A DNA stretch of 64,000 bases from Stromatinia cepivora (GCA_014898415.1 RCTD01000034.1:124001-188000); one strand, 5' to 3'. Positions 1 to 14,179 are shown, counted from the stretch's first letter. Program-made: numbers and translations. The notes: generated by a model not told the origin, from the letters alone.

Positions 1-1736
1 AAAACAAAGAACAATTAAGACCGATTATCTTTTTGCTTTTCATTTTCCTATCCTCGAAAAAGGATAAATTTCTTTTTAAGTTTAATAATTTGAAATTCAA
101 ATAAAAAAGCCTTAGAATTATTTGTAATAATTAATGAACAAGGAATAATTAGAGCAATTGGAATTATTAATGTTATCGATATTATAAAAACCAAAGGACT
201 ATCTTTCCTTTCCTTTTTCTTCGAATATATTATCCATTTCTTTCTCTTTTTCTTTTTTATCACTCTTTCTTTCTTATTTTTATTATTACTCTCCGAAATC
301 ATAATATACTTTTTCCGTTTGGTTTTTCGAAAACTCTAATAAGTAATATAGCGAAAAGAAAGGAAATAATGATATAAAGATGAAAGAACAACTTCTCTTT
401 TTTCCTCAATTTTCAGCATTATTTTTATCGCAATTCTGTATCCCTGCTTGGATTATATAACCAATGATCAGTATATTATAAAAATGGAGAATAAATGAAG
501 AATTTATTTTCGAATTTTGCTGATAAATGGTGATATAGTAATCTATCAGAGGATAGAGGAAAGTCGGTAAAGGAGTATACAAATAAATATTATAATTCCA
601 ATATTGATGATTATTCGGTTTGAAAGAATCAACAAAGTATTCGTTATAGAAATTATATTTCCCAGCGATTAACGATTTTATATATTGAATGTATGGATGA
701 TCGTTTCTTTCTCTAAAATTCCCTTTATTTCTTATTTTGGCTAAAAAATTAGCAACTTTTGATGATCTTTTTTTTTTCTTTTTTTTTATCTAATTGATCG
801 TTCAAAAAATCCGATATCGAAGGATCGAATGGATCATTGTCATTAGATGAAGAAACTTTTTCTTTTTTTTCTTTTTTATTAAGCGATCTTTGTTTTGATA
901 ATTATAAATATAGGATTAATAAAACCTTTCAATTATGCGATAGGATTCAAGAATGAAATTTATCTCCAAATTACTATCTGAATTTATAATAGATAATTGA
1001 TTATGATAAATAATAGTTCTTTTGATAGAGGGAAGTGGTTTCTGAAATAAATGATTATATGTTATTTTAAGAGTAGATTTGGTTAAGTTATATTCCCGGA
1101 AATCGATATCTTGATTTATTATCTGTATTGGATTCATTAACTTTTTTTATTCGATTTATTGATCCTTCGAAAAAGTACTGGGATCTTCTTTTGTATTCGA
1201 TTTTCTCAAAACTTTCTTTTCAAATATTATTTGCTTAGTATAATTGAGATTCGCTTATTTAATTTTTTTAGATCCCGAAATTTTAAATATAATAATGATT
1301 AATAAAAACTTAATTAAAACAAAAACGAAAATATAAAAAAAGGATTTATATATTTTTAAAAATTCATTCATTTTATTTCGTTATTATAATTAATATATTA
1401 TAATCTAGTAATCATATATATTTTCAATTATTACATTGTAGGATCGATTATCCTTTTGTATTCTTTTGATAGAAAACTTTCTTTTTATTATTCAAAATCT
1501 TGATTTCGAAGAATATTGTAGATAGTAAGTCAAAGATCAAGAGAAATTTGTGATTTATATATAATCAAATTCTTCTTTATTTTAAGAGTACCAAAATTAT
1601 TTCAGGTTTATATATTACATTATTCCTTTATTGATATTTATCTATAATCGTTTTGTATATTTATTTACGAATTATATAAATTGCCATTTTTTATATCTTT
1701 TCATTTGTTTTAGATCGCTTTTCAATTTGGGGGGTG
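1..1736 (+). mobile_element. Internal region of LTR family X (left copy, runs off window)
   Basis: AT-rich internal part of an LTR element whose 3' LTR starts at 1737. A G-run just before that LTR (about 1729-1736) looks like a polypurine tract, so the element reads left to right. Positions from about 228 onward are homologous to 3426-4915, the equivalent part of the next copy. I see no reverse transcriptase or gag motif, so this may be a non-autonomous element or only its 3' part. The only open frames are antisense (48-302, 300-860 and 916-1137, minus), rich in Asn, Ile, Tyr and Lys. RIP-like decay makes their coding status uncertain. Confidence 0.6.
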
Positions 1737-3425
1737 TATTATAGAAAACCTTGTGATTCTTTGTATCCTATGAAGAATCAAAATGTATATTTTCCCATCA
1801 GAATGAAGGATTTTTTAATCTTTGCTAATCTATTGATTGATAAGGTGATCCTGATATACTAATAAACAAAGATCTAATCTAATTAAAATATATATCAGCT
1901 AGATAATTATTCATTTGTTCTACAGTACTAGTCAACTTATATTACCCCACAACCTAATTTCAGTTTTTTTATATATTCAACATCTACCTTTCAATTTAAT
2001 TATAAAATCAATTATTAATTATTATAATCTAAAATTTGAATATATTGAAGTTCTATATCTATACTATTCCCCCTAAAAAATTCAAATCTTTATTGCTCTA
2101 TAATTAATCAATATTTTGTATACTAGCCCTTTGCTGTGATATAGATTTTAATTCTATCAAATATACTCGCTTTTAATTTATCGAATAATTCTTGATCTAA
2201 TATATCCCAAGTTGTTTGTAAATAACTCTTTAATCTTTGTTTAATATATTCCGATTTGCTTTTGTTGATTACAATATTAGGAAATATTTTATATAATTTT
2301 ATTTTTAAAATTTACCAAATATATTCAATAGAATTGAAATCAAAAGAATAAGGAAATCAATCCTTCAATATTGGGATCCCTTTTTTTTGAAATTAATCCT
2401 ATACTTTATAGATACGATGAATAAAAGTATTATCTTATATAAATTCATATTCTGGATTTAATTTTTCAAAAACAGGGTTTACTTTAATATTGAGGATCTT
2501 AAGATATGAATTAGTATTATATTTATATTTTTTATTTTCAAAATCTTTATTCATTATATATAGATTACTTTTTCCAAGATCCCAAAAGCCCCCCCAGATT
2601 ATAATTTTCATATTCTTATTTATACTATATATTTAAACTATTCTAAATTCCTATTTCTGAATAAAAATATAAAAGTATTATTCTCCTCTTTATTTTGCCT
2701 CTGTTTTATAGAATATTTATCGCTTTATATAATTAATCCCTATTCCTTTATTATCAATCCCCTATGTATTAAACATTATACAAATTGTTTGAGTATATAT
2801 ATTTGGGTAAGTTCCGGCCGTTTTTTATACTTTCAATTGATGATTTTATAGGCCTTCAAAATCTTCTTAATAGTAGAAATACTATATTTAAAATCTATAA
2901 CTGTTTTTGTTTGTATATAGATTGATTTTGGATATAATCGAATATATCGAATTAGTATACGTTTTTTTCTTTCTATATAAGATTTAGTTCGAAGAGTACG
3001 AGATAGATTCATTCCTTTATTATATAATGCATTTTGCTATAGAATATAGCGAATAATTCGTACTTCGAAATTGAGATTAATTGCAATATAATAAGGATTA
3101 GAGTTATTGGAAATTTTGCTAATAATTTTGTTATATAAATATAGAGTAAGATGTTTAAAAGCTAGCTCTTTTTTAATATTCAAGATTCTGGGAGTACATT
3201 GTGGTACTATTGATGAATAAATAATAAAGAGAGTTGAAATTCAATTCGCGAAATTTATGCGTTTTTAAGGTTTTGGGGTAATATAAGTGCACGGTTACTG
3301 TATATATACAGCTCTTGTTTTATATAATCAAGGGCAAGTTATTCAATTCTTTTACTCTACCAATCACGTGTACTATCTATTCCCCGATCCCTGAAAGTGC
3401 TCTGTAATCATATTATCCCGTGATA
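1737..3425 (+). repeat. LTR of family X, split by Tc1-like element A
   Basis: About 310 bp of LTR when the inserted Tc1-like element (1923-3300) and one TA are removed. It matches the LTR at 4916-5225 and, reverse-complemented, the well-preserved solo LTR at 39440-39749. The ancestral ends were TGTCACGG and CCGTGACA or close to it; here they read TATTAT and CGTGATA, consistent with C-to-T and G-to-A decay. Removing the insertion restores continuity exactly with the solo LTR across the sequence TTGTTCTATATATACAG. Confidence 0.85.
1923..3300 (-). mobile_element. Tc1/mariner-like transposon A (RIP-degraded)
   Basis: A 1378-bp element with inverted ends starting CAGTA, flanked by TA on both sides (1921-1922 and 3301-3302), as in Tc1/mariner elements. 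The left end reads CAGTACTAGTCAACTTATAT. The right end, read inward, is CAGTAACCGTGCACTTATAT. It is the inverted equivalent of 59567-60945, whose transposase lies on the plus strand, so the transposase here would be on the minus strand. Every frame is broken by stops. It interrupts the family X LTR and is therefore younger than it. Confidence 0.85.
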
Positions 3426-4915
3426 ATTACCTATTCCTTTTTCTTCTTTTTATTTATTATTCTTTTTCTTTCATTTCTATTATCATTTTTCGAAATTACA
3501 ATATACTTTTTTTATTCAACTTTTTAAGGATTCCAATAAATAATACAATGAAAAAAAAGAAACAATAATATGAAAATAAAGAAATAATTTCTTTTTTCTT
3601 TTTAATCCTCAATATCATTTTCATTATAATTCTATATTCTTATTTGGATTATATAATCAACGATCAATATATTATAAAAGTAAAAGATAAATGAAGAATT
3701 TATTTTCGAATTTTGTTGATGAATAATAATATAATAATCCATCAGAAAATAAAGGAAGATTGATAAGGGAATATATAAATAAATATTACAATTCCAATAT
3801 CGATAATTATTCGGTTTAAAAAAATCAATAAAATATTCATTATAAAAATTATATCTTTTAATAATCAACAACTTTATATATCGAATATATAAATAATCAT
3901 TCCTTTTTTTATAATTCTCTTTATTTCTTATTTTGATTAAAGAATCAACAACTTTCGATGATATTTTTTCTTTCTTTTTTTCATTTAATTTCTTATCCGA
4001 AAAATCTAATATCGATGAATCAAATAGATCATTATTATTATTAGATGAGGGGGCCCTTTCTTTTTTTTTCTTTATCAAATAATTTTTGTTTCAATAATTA
4101 TAAATATAGAATTAATAAAACTTTTCAATTATATAACAGAATTCAAAAGCAAAATCTATCTTCAAATTATTATTCGGATTTATAATAAACAATAATTTCT
4201 TTTATAAAAGAAAACAATCTTTGAAATAATTAATTATAGATTATTCTAGAAATAGAATTAATTAAATTATATTTCTAAAAATCTATATTTTGATTGAATA
4301 TCTATATCAGATTCATTAACTCTTTTTATTCGATTTATTAATCCCTTAAAGAAATATTAGAATCCTTTTTCATATTCGATTTTCTCAAAACCTTCTTTTC
4401 AATTATTATTTGTTTAATACAACTGAAATTCACCTATTTAGCTTTTTTAACCTCCGAAATCTTAAGTATAATGATGATTAATGAAAACTTAATTAAAAAT
4501 AAAAAACAAGAATACAAAAAAGCCATTTATATACCTTTAAAAATTTATTTATTTTATTTTGCTATTACAATTAATATATTATAATCTTGCAATTATAGAC
4601 ATTTTCAATCACTATATTATAAGATTTATTATTCTTTTGTACTCTTTTAATAAAAAACTTTCTTTTTATTATTCAAAATCTTGATTTCGAAAAATATCAT
4701 AAATAACAATCCGAAATCAAAAAATATTTGTGATTTTTATATAATCAAATTCTTTTTTATTTCAAAACTATTAAAATCATTTCAGGTTTATATACTATAT
4801 TTTTTTTTATTGATATTTATCTATAATTAATTTATATATTCCCTTACAAATTATTTGAAGTATTATTTTCTATACCTTTCCATTTATTATAGATTATTTT
4901 TCGATTTAAAGAATA
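3426..4915 (+). mobile_element. Internal region of LTR family X (second tandem copy)
   Basis: A 1.49-kb AT-rich stretch directly between two family X LTRs and homologous to about 228-1736. The arrangement internal-LTR-internal-LTR suggests a tandem array formed by recombination, or an incomplete element with deleted coding part. A 148-codon antisense frame (3632-4078, minus) has a matching frame in the left copy, with recurring words such as YWN, NIYLY and QQNSKINSSF. I see no pol domain. Confidence 0.55.
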
Positions 4916-5225
4916 TATTATAAAAAACCTTACAATTCTTTATATCCTACAAAAAATCAAAAATATATTTTTTAATCAAAATAAAGAATCTTTTAGATTT
5001 TATCAATCTTTCCAATTAATAAAATGATCTTAATATATTAATAAATAAAGGTCTAATTTAATCAAAATATTTATCAATTAGATAATTATTCATTTATTCT
5101 ATATATACAATTCTTAATCTATATAATCAAAGGCAAATCATTTAATTCTATTCACTTTATCAATCATATGTACTATCTACTCCCCGAACTCTGAAAGTAC
5201 TCTGTAGTCATACTATCCCGTGATA
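4916..5225 (+). repeat. LTR of family X (second copy)
   Basis: 310 bp, the same length as the solo LTR at 39440-39749. It is homologous to 1737-3425 without its insertion, and more heavily mutated. It ends TCCCGTGATA. The next ten bases (5226-5235) look like the end of a Copia LTR, so the family X element appears to have inserted into the left LTR of Copia-1. Confidence 0.8.
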
Positions 5226-8200
5226 TATTCCGATATTAATAATTATCCAAATGTGGAAATATTATATATAATAGTTATATTTATTCAAGTAAATTAATAT
5301 CTTTTTTATTTTAATCTCTTTAATTATCCTTTTATTCTTTTTTGTATTTTCTTTTTCTCTTTTTTTCATTATTACTTCTTTTCTTCAGGTCTTTGTTTGA
5401 CTATATTGTTCTTTATTAGATCTTTAAAAGTTTGATAAAGTTTTATTTTTGTTACATTTATTGGATTAAATTCTTTATTGATTTATTTGATTTTTATTAT
5501 CTTTTCATGATTATATAATTGTTGAAGAGTTATTAAATTAATTATCAATTTTTTTTGATTGACTTTAGTTTTGTAAGATAATTGTAAAAACATTTCGAAT
5601 TTGTATATATAATTAATAATATTTTTTGCTTTGATAATATTCCTTTAAAGGTATTTTTGAGAATTCTATTGATATCGAATCCGAAAATTATATTATAGAA
5701 TTCTAATATTAATATACTTTAGTAATCCTTTTGTATTTGATAAATAATTCATGAATTAAACTTGTTTTGTTATTTATATTTATTAATATAATAATATATT
5801 TGATTTGTAAAGAAAAATTTTGATTATTAATAAATGATATATTTGTAAATATAATTAGTTTAATGAATCAAGATCGAATAATACAAATTTCAATTCTTTG
5901 ATTGAATTGTTTATTTGTTATTAGATTGTTTTATTTATCAATTTTATATTTTCTTGTTTGAAATTAATAATTTGAATAACAAAAGAAAAAACAAAAGATA
6001 TTTTTGATTGATATATTATCGAAATATAAACATTTTTAATATATCAAATAATATATTGATTTTTTGAGATAGTGTTTTTTTGATTGTTTCTTTTATTTTA
6101 TAGATATTGATTAATTGCATTTTGATAGATTATAGATTTGTATATTATTTTTTTTAATTGATATAAATAGAATTGTTTTCTATTTGAATAATAATAATTC
6201 TATTGAATTTGAAAAGATTTTCAAATATTACAAGTTCTTGATTTTTTGTAAAGAATTTTGTTTTTTTAAGTTTTTTTTATTTTCTATTTATAAATACTTT
6301 ATTAGTTATGATAATTGTATTATTTGTTTGAAATTCTATTAATTTGAATATTTTATCTTTTTATTTAATATATATAAAATAAGGATTACAAATTAATTGA
6401 ATTACTTGGAATATAATAAAATAGTAATTGTAGTAAATACTGAATTAGTAGTTTCTAGTTTCTAGTATACTGTATAACAATTTGATTTCCATAGAATTGT
6501 TTTTTTCGAAAATTTTATTTTTTGAAATAGAGATATATAAAATCATCATATTAGATTAAATATTATTTGTGTATAGATTTAAATAATGTTTTGAAGATGT
6601 AAGATTGTTTCTATAATTATATATAGAATAATTATAATATTTAATATAAAGTATTAATTTATTTATTAGATTATAAAGAATTATATTAATATTACTTCTT
6701 TTTCTATATTATATTATATTTGAATTATAAATTTTGATTTGAGGAATGCTTTTTTAATATCTCTATTTTGAATTTCATCAATGAATCTAAATTTCAATAT
6801 TTTTGTATTTTTAAATATATTTGATTATTGTATATAATTTTGAAGATATTGTTTTTTATTAGATTATTAATTTCTTTTTGTTTTGATTTGGTATAGATCG
6901 ATGGTTTTTGAGATTTATTTATAATTAATAGAATTTTGTTAAAGGATTTAATGAATTTTTTTATTATTATTTTGAAAGTAAATAATTATATTCGGAGTTT
7001 TTATTCTACTTTCAATAGTATAAATTGTTATTTTATTAATTGATATTATATTAATTGTATTATATGATATTTTTACAGATAATATAATGATTTGAAGAAT
7101 ATTAGGATTGGTTTTTATAAAGTCTTTAGATATATTTCAAATTTTTTTTAAAAGATAGTTCTTAAATTCTTTGAAATGAGTTTTTAATTTGCTTTAGAAT
7201 TTTGTTTTATTTTAATTGATTTTATTTATATAATAGATTTTGATTCTTTTATATAAAATCTATTTGCGAATAGATAATTGAAATATTTCGTAATTGATGA
7301 TATAAATATATCGATAGTACTGTTGTAGTATATTTCAAATCGATTTATATTTTGTAAAGATAATAGAAATAGTGTTTCTGATTTTATAATAAAAATTCGA
7401 TAATTTTTGATAGTAAATTCAATAAGATAATTCTAATAGATTCGGGTTTTCCGATCTTAAATATAATCTTTTTAACTCCGATTTTATTTTTATCCAATTT
7501 AATATTTTCGATATCCTTTAAATAAATTTAATATTATTTAAATTCTATTATTAATTATCGAGATACTTTTATATCAATAATCAACTTTGAAATTCTTTAT
7601 TATTATATCTAAAAAAAAAAGTTTCGAATTCTTTAAATTTATTAATTGATTTGCTTTCCAGTTTTATTAAAATAAATATTATAATTTAATTAAATAAATT
7701 TATAATTATCTTTTTGTTATTGATTGATTTACAGAATGAAATCTATATATATTTTGATTCTGATTTTTCTGTATCATTCTTTAAATTATATTTTTGAAAA
7801 TAGATTATAAATTTCTTATTTATATTATTATTATTATTAAATAAAACGTTTTCATATTCGATATAATATTATTCGAAATATAATTCGAAATCCTTATTAT
7901 TATTTTGAATAATTTTTTGTATTTATATTTCGATTTTACTTATTCAATTTTTATATAAGTATTGATTGGGTTTATATTTATAATAATTTTAAAAGTTCTT
8001 TTGATTAAAGATTTTATTTATATATAATATTTCATTTTTTTTCGAAAATATTTTTTCATATATAGAAATAAAGCTTTTCAAATTTTCAATAAATTCAAAA
8101 ATGAATTTTATTAATTGATAATATATTTGATTGTATATTGATATATATTGAATATCTTTTCATAAATATATATATTTGTTTAGAATTTTATTATTAGATT

Positions 8201-10782
8201 TTTCTGAAGGTAATAGAATCTTGAAATTGGAATATTTAAATATTCTATTATTGATTTCTTAAAGTTCTTCATAATAATTATTATAAGAATTATTTGATCT
8301 TATTTCTTTATAAAACTTTGTTAATATTCTTCTTCTTTGAAAAATATTTTCATTATTTAATAGATATTTTTTATTATATCTAAAATATAATTGAGATTTA
8401 TATAATAGAATATAAAGATGATTTTCTTCAATATAATCGGCAATACTTTTTCAAAATGTTTTAGATAGATATCGAATCTCTTATAATAATTAAGAAAAAT
8501 AGTATATTTATAATCAAAATTATTATTTTGATTATAGAGTTTCGTAAGATTAACAAAATCATAATTAATATATTTATTTTATAAAGAAATAAATAATTTT
8601 TCATTATAATATCCTGATTTATTATAATCTTTATTAAATAAATCTTCTTCTTTTTTTCTTCTATTATTTCTACAAGAATCTTTATAGAATTCATCAAAAT
8701 TTATATTATTAGATTTTCGATTATTTTTTAATAATTTATTATTATTATTTAATAGATCTTCTTCTTTTGTTACGGTTGTTGGAAGGATGTTGCTAGTAAA
8801 ACTAGAAATCTTTATAAGGAAGTGGCTTCATTATTAAAGGCCAGTGTACAATTGATGGTCTGCCGTCGATTGATTAGAAAACTTTGTAAAATCTTTACAT
8901 TTATTAAATTCTAATATATGATTGGCGGTTTGTTATCGTTCCGATATTGTTCTTTATTGAATTTAAAAGAAAAGAGGTTCTTTTAGTTAGAAAAGGATAA
9001 TGAAAAGTTTTATAGTTGTTTAAGGATTAATTGATTCTTTGCCATCTGTGACTCTGACATCTTTAGATATATTATTATATAATAATCTCTTACTATTGAA
9101 TAGTTTCTTTTTATTTAATAATTCTTTATTTTCTAATAAATTATTATATAAATTCTAGAGATTATTTTAATATTATAATGATCTAGATTCTTTTTCTTTT
9201 ATAGATAATCTTTCAAGAATTATATTATTTCTTTGATATTCTTCAATTTCTGAATTCGAGTTTTTATTAATTAAGATTTTATTAATTATAATTAGTTCTA
9301 TTTTTTTATTTAAAAAACATCAAAGTCTTTTATATTATTATTATAAAGATGATTAAATTATATTTAAATATATAATTTATTCTTTTCTTCGAAAATCGAT
9401 TCAAGATTTTAGATTTTCGAGGATAATTTCTATATATATATATATATATTCTTAAGTTTCTTTAAACATTTTAAGATCGAATAAAATCGAAAATAAAAGT
9501 GTTGACTTTTTGTATTTAATCATCGAAACAAAATTTATATCGAGTTTTTATCATTTCGAATAATGTTTTATTAATTGAAATTTCTATATATTTTATCATT
9601 TTTTTAGCGGATGCTCTATATAATGATAATTCAGTATATAATTTTTATATAATCTTTGAATTAATTAATTCGAAATATTCGATTTTAAAATCCTTAAAGT
9701 TATTGTTATAATTTTTTTATATATCTAAATCGAAATAATTAAATTTTTTATAGAATTTATATTTATATAAACACAATTTGATTATTTTTTATAAATTCTT
9801 TGAGTTTGGTATAAAATGATATTCTTTCTATTTTATCAATTATTCGTTATAGATTTCGTTTTTGAATTATAAAATGATTAATATTTTTGATGAATTCGAA
9901 AGTTTAATTTTTTCCAAATAAATATTTGATTGAATTCTTTTTAAAATAATCTCTTATATTGATAATTTTTTATTTTGAAAGATTAGAAGATTCGATTCAA
10001 ATATATTTATTATAATTAATATAACAATAATTATTATATAGTTAAGAATTATTGAGGATATTCAATAAAAGATTTTTAAGATGATCTTAAAAATTGAAGT
10101 ATAGTTTTACAATATATCAAATATATTTAAAAAGCTATATTTGTATTATATATCTTTTTTTAATTTGTAAATATTTCAGGAATTGTAAAATATGATTTTT
10201 GTAAAATGAGTAAATGAAACTGAAATTTATTATAAAAATGAAGCGATAAAAAATCCGAAATTGTATTGAAATTAGTATGTTTTTCAGATTTTCTTCGAAT
10301 ATATTCTGAATACAATTTGGGAAATATATAATTTATAAAAAAATAATTTATTCAAGAATAATTATCGAATATATAATATTAAATAATAATCTTTTCTGAT
10401 TTTTCGATTCCTTTAAATAATTTAATATATAATATTAAAGGTTGTCCTTTAACAAAAAGATATTATATTGAAAATACAATGTTTAATAATATAATATTCT
10501 TATTCAATTACAAGGGTAAAATCAAATATATAATATTAAATAATTTAAAGTCTATAACTCTGTATATTGATTCTTAAACTTTTGATCTATGATATTATTA
10601 TAATTAATTAAAATTAATAGAATTGTATATAAAGAAATAAATCTTCAATATAAAACTCTGTATTATTCGTATTGATTTGCTTAAAGAATTAGAATTATAA
10701 AAATACTGAACTATATAAAAATCTTTTAATACTGAGGTACTAATGTCAGCACTAGTGACTCATATAATTAATGATCCCGATA
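5226..10782 (-). mobile_element. Copia-1: RIP-degraded Ty1/Copia retrotransposon
   Basis: Collinear with Copia-2 (40903-47738) along most of its length, in the same minus orientation. Only the last ~10 bases of the left LTR remain (TTCCGATA at about 5228-5235), because family X lies against it. The right LTR is about 10609-10782 and ends CCCGATA, where the better-preserved copy has CCGACA. All frames are shattered. The weak minus-strand frame at 8461-8697 corresponds to the gag-like region of Copia-2. A solo LTR of another family sits inside at 8768-9059. Confidence 0.75.
8768..9059. repeat. Solo LTR of family Y inside Copia-1, nearly unmutated
   Basis: A 292-bp insertion starting TGTTACGG and ending CTCTGACA, flanked by the 5-bp duplication TCTTT (8763-8767 and 9060-9064). 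Its base composition is clearly richer in G and C than the surrounding Copia DNA, so it probably arrived after Copia-1 had been mutated, or it escaped RIP as a short single copy. It has no internal region. Its first eight bases resemble the Gypsy-2 LTR start, but the rest does not obviously match. Confidence 0.75.
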
Positions 10783-10911
10783 AATTTTGCTATCTTTTGA
10801 ATTTCAATTTAGAATAATTTAAGCAAAAATAAGAATTTAAAAGATATAAAGATATATAACGAAGATTCATGATTTAATTCATAAATTATCAAAATCTCGA
10901 TAAGATATTCT

Positions 10912-11193
10912 TGTGACGCACAAGAGCCGTAGTAGAGCTGAATAAACAGGGTCAATTATATTCTTTAGAATCTACAATTGAAGAATTATAGCTTGTAAGA
11001 AGCGACTAAATATATATATACAAATATCTATTTATGGGTTGCAGAATTATATATAAGTATTATTAGGGTTATCATTTTACTATACTAAATTATATGATTC
11101 GTAATATATACATATAAATGATCAGTTTATAAATTGATATGAAAGATAAGAAATATTATATAGTTAATTTCCTGTAATTCACAATTCGTGATA
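10912..11193 (-). repeat. Gypsy-1 3' LTR (left)
   Basis: 282 bp. The outer end TGTGACGCACAAGAGCCG keeps its original G and C bases, while the inner end has decayed to CGTGATA. Compared with the right LTR, nearly every difference is A/G or C/T. Confidence 0.88.
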
Positions 11194-11289
11194 CTACCCT
11201 TCTCTTCGGAAAAGCTCGCTTTTGAATATTTCATTCTTTTGTTCTATTGTTATTTCATCAGAAACCAGATTTTATAAAGATTTATAAAC

Positions 11290-11620
11290 TTTAAATCAAT
11301 TAGATTGATTATTTTGATTGATTTAATCAATTTAATGGAAATTGATCAAATTGATCAAATTAATCGATCAAATTAACCAAAATAACAAATAAATTGATCA
11401 AATCAACCAAATCGTTCATCAATTGATTAAATTAGTATTGATTTATATTCTCCTTGATTTGAGAAACCTTTGAAAAGAAAAAACTTCAATAGAAAAAGAA
11501 AAAAGGTTGAATTATAGTATAATAATAATAAATAATTAATATGATCAATTCCGAAATCGATCAAATTAATCAACCAAATTGATCAAATCAACCAAATTGA
11601 ACGAAATCGATAAGGGTAAC
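11290..11620. repeat. Degenerate TTGATCAA-type repeats in Gypsy-1
   Basis: Two clusters (about 11295-11445 and 11541-11605) of short units related to TTGATCAAA, TTGATTAA and TTAACCAAA, spaced about 9-10 bp. They lie between the 3' LTR and the pol region. Similar clusters occur at 37903-38075 in LTR element D and at 46940-47060 in Copia-2. Confidence 0.6.
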
Positions 11621-13167
11621 GTTATATTTCGTTTTACTATATTCAAGTTTTCTTTTGTATGATTTTTGAAATGATTATAGGCATAAATTTTTGAAATATA
11701 TTGCTTTTGTATTATCTTGATGATAATAGTTTGTTTATTATATGGAACTCGGGCTATATATATATATAATCAAATTCCCTCGAATTTGTATAGGTTTTTG
11801 ATTTTTTTATAATTGTATGTATATATATTATTATAAAATTATAATATCTAATTTGTTATATTGAAAAACACTTTTCTTTCCTTTGGTTTTATGGATGAAT
11901 TGTTATTTATATGATTATAATTATCCTTTTCGCTTTTATAAAACTTTATTTAATCAATTAATCGATTGAAAGGATTAGGCAATATTGAATTGATCAAATG
12001 AAAATCGTATAGAAGATGCAATGATGTTTTAAGATCGGAAGTAGGATATCAGATAAGATCGATATCGCTATTAAACTACGAGATTTTATATAATAGGGTT
12101 TTTCGTATTTTCTTTATTATTAGAATCTTTTTTATTTTCTATTCTGAATTATTAATTATATTAATAGATGGAAGTAATTTGAATATTTAATTAGGAAAAA
12201 GATTATTATATACCTTGTATAATCGATTTAGAAGGAAAACAAAATGAATTTTCATTGTAATCAGAAATTCGAATTTGAAAAAGCTTTTAGATCGATCAAT
12301 AATCTTGAATTTTCTTTGAATTAGGAAATCCAGTTTCTTAAATAATCTTTAGATAGGATAATTCTTTATATTGAATTATATATAATTTCCGATATCGAAA
12401 TCGATTTTATATCAATGAATATTCGTAGATTTCGATATCTTGGTTTGGGTATATAATAAATTTTCTTTTGTTTGTACAAAAGTTAATTTATTATATTTTA
12501 TGTATATATAGGTATTATATATATTTATATTGTTTGTTGGTTTATTAGTATCTTTCTTTTATTTTTATATATATTTCGGTGTATATCTATATAGGATCTT
12601 ATAAGGTGTAAGCCCTTTTAAGGAGTTGTGTGGAAGAGTAAATTACGTGTAATTCATTATAAGTAGGAATTCTGATTAATTGTTTTGATAATAATTAATA
12701 AATGGTTTTAATCATTGTTGAAGGTACTGATTATAGATTTCAATTTGATCATCGATTTGGGGATGGTGAGTAATGGATAGTTTGAAATCGGTTTTTAGGA
12801 TTTGGCTGAATTTCTTTCAGAATTGTGATATAAATTGGGGGCCGTGATTTAATATTATAGTGTTAGAGGGATTATAATATCGATATATATAATAGAGATA
12901 TAATTATATTTGAGTTTGAATATCGATTGATTTGTGATAAGGTATAGAGATAGTTTGCTTCGTTAATCGATTAATAATGATTAAAATATTATTATATCTG
13001 TATTTATTCTTATTAAAATTATAATAATTTATAATGATATATTGCTATATTCAATTAGGAATCGGAAATGGATACAATAAACCAGGGGTACGATCGTATA
13101 GAATGGAACTATATTTGTAGATGTGATAATTATATATATATCTGATTATAATATTGTATATTCTGGA

Positions 13168-13575
13168 TTAATAGTATTGTTGAGATAATAAAAAATAGGT
13201 TTTGTTTGTACTAGAATGAACAATAGAAATGGAATTATAAACTTTACGAATCAGATAAATTCGAAGGTTATCGATATCAAGCATCATTAGATAATCATTG
13301 TAGAATAAAAGGTCATTTTGGAGTGATATATATTTGTAATTTTGGATAATTTGTATTTTGAATACTAGTAAGTTATCTATAGTTTTATTTATTTCGATAA
13401 TACAGTTAATTAGATCGAATCGAGAAGCGATTTCATTCAAATCAATATTAATAATCGTTGTTTCATTTAGGTAATGTTTTCGTAAAGCTTTTCTTATAAT
13501 TTCGGTATCAATTTGATTGTCTTTAATAAGTTGCTGAAGGCGATTCTTCTTTTTGGTATAATTCTGAAAATCCAA
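13168..13575 (-). pseudogene. Gypsy-1 integrase N-terminal region (relic)
   Basis: A 135-codon frame on the minus strand. Its last third (IDNLRIYLIRKVYNS, then SIVHSSTNKTYFLLSQQYY) has the shape of the start of a Ty3/Gypsy integrase: the stretch before the zinc-binding HHCC module, with a first histidine decayed to tyrosine, then a histidine and the kT..ll...yy pattern. The earlier part would be the linker after RNase H. The frame opens by chance between RIP stops and is not a functional protein. Confidence 0.6.
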
Positions 13576-14179
13576 TTCATTGATTCGATGGATTAAAGTA
13601 TTAATAAAAAGGTTATCTTTTCTAAAGCGATATATAATGATAAAATTATAATCAATTAAAATTTCTATCCAGCGAATTTGTCGAACGTTGAAAATCTTGA
13701 TAATTATGAAATATTTGAGGGCCTTATAATCAGTATAAATCTTGATTTTATATAATGAATTAGTGAATTCTGTTCTCTAATAGTTGAAAGATCGAATGAT
13801 TAATAGTATTTCCTTATTATGAATTTCGTAATTCAATTTAATAGTAATTATGGTTTTGAAGAAATAAATTATAGAAAACTAATCTTTGTTATATTGTTGT
13901 GATAATATATTAATAATTATTTTATTGAATATATTTGTTTCGAGTATATAAGGGAATCAATGATTATAGTATTATAAAAACAAAGCGGAGATAAACTTTT
14001 TCTTTAAGATATTGAATACATTTTGGTATATTTTATCGAATACAAATTTAATATTTGTTTTAATAAGTTTATTGAAAGATTTCGTTATTATATTATAATT
14101 CTTAATAAATCATTAATAAAAGTTACAAAAACCAAAGAATAATTGAATCTTTTTTATTATTATTAGAAAGGTTTAATTC

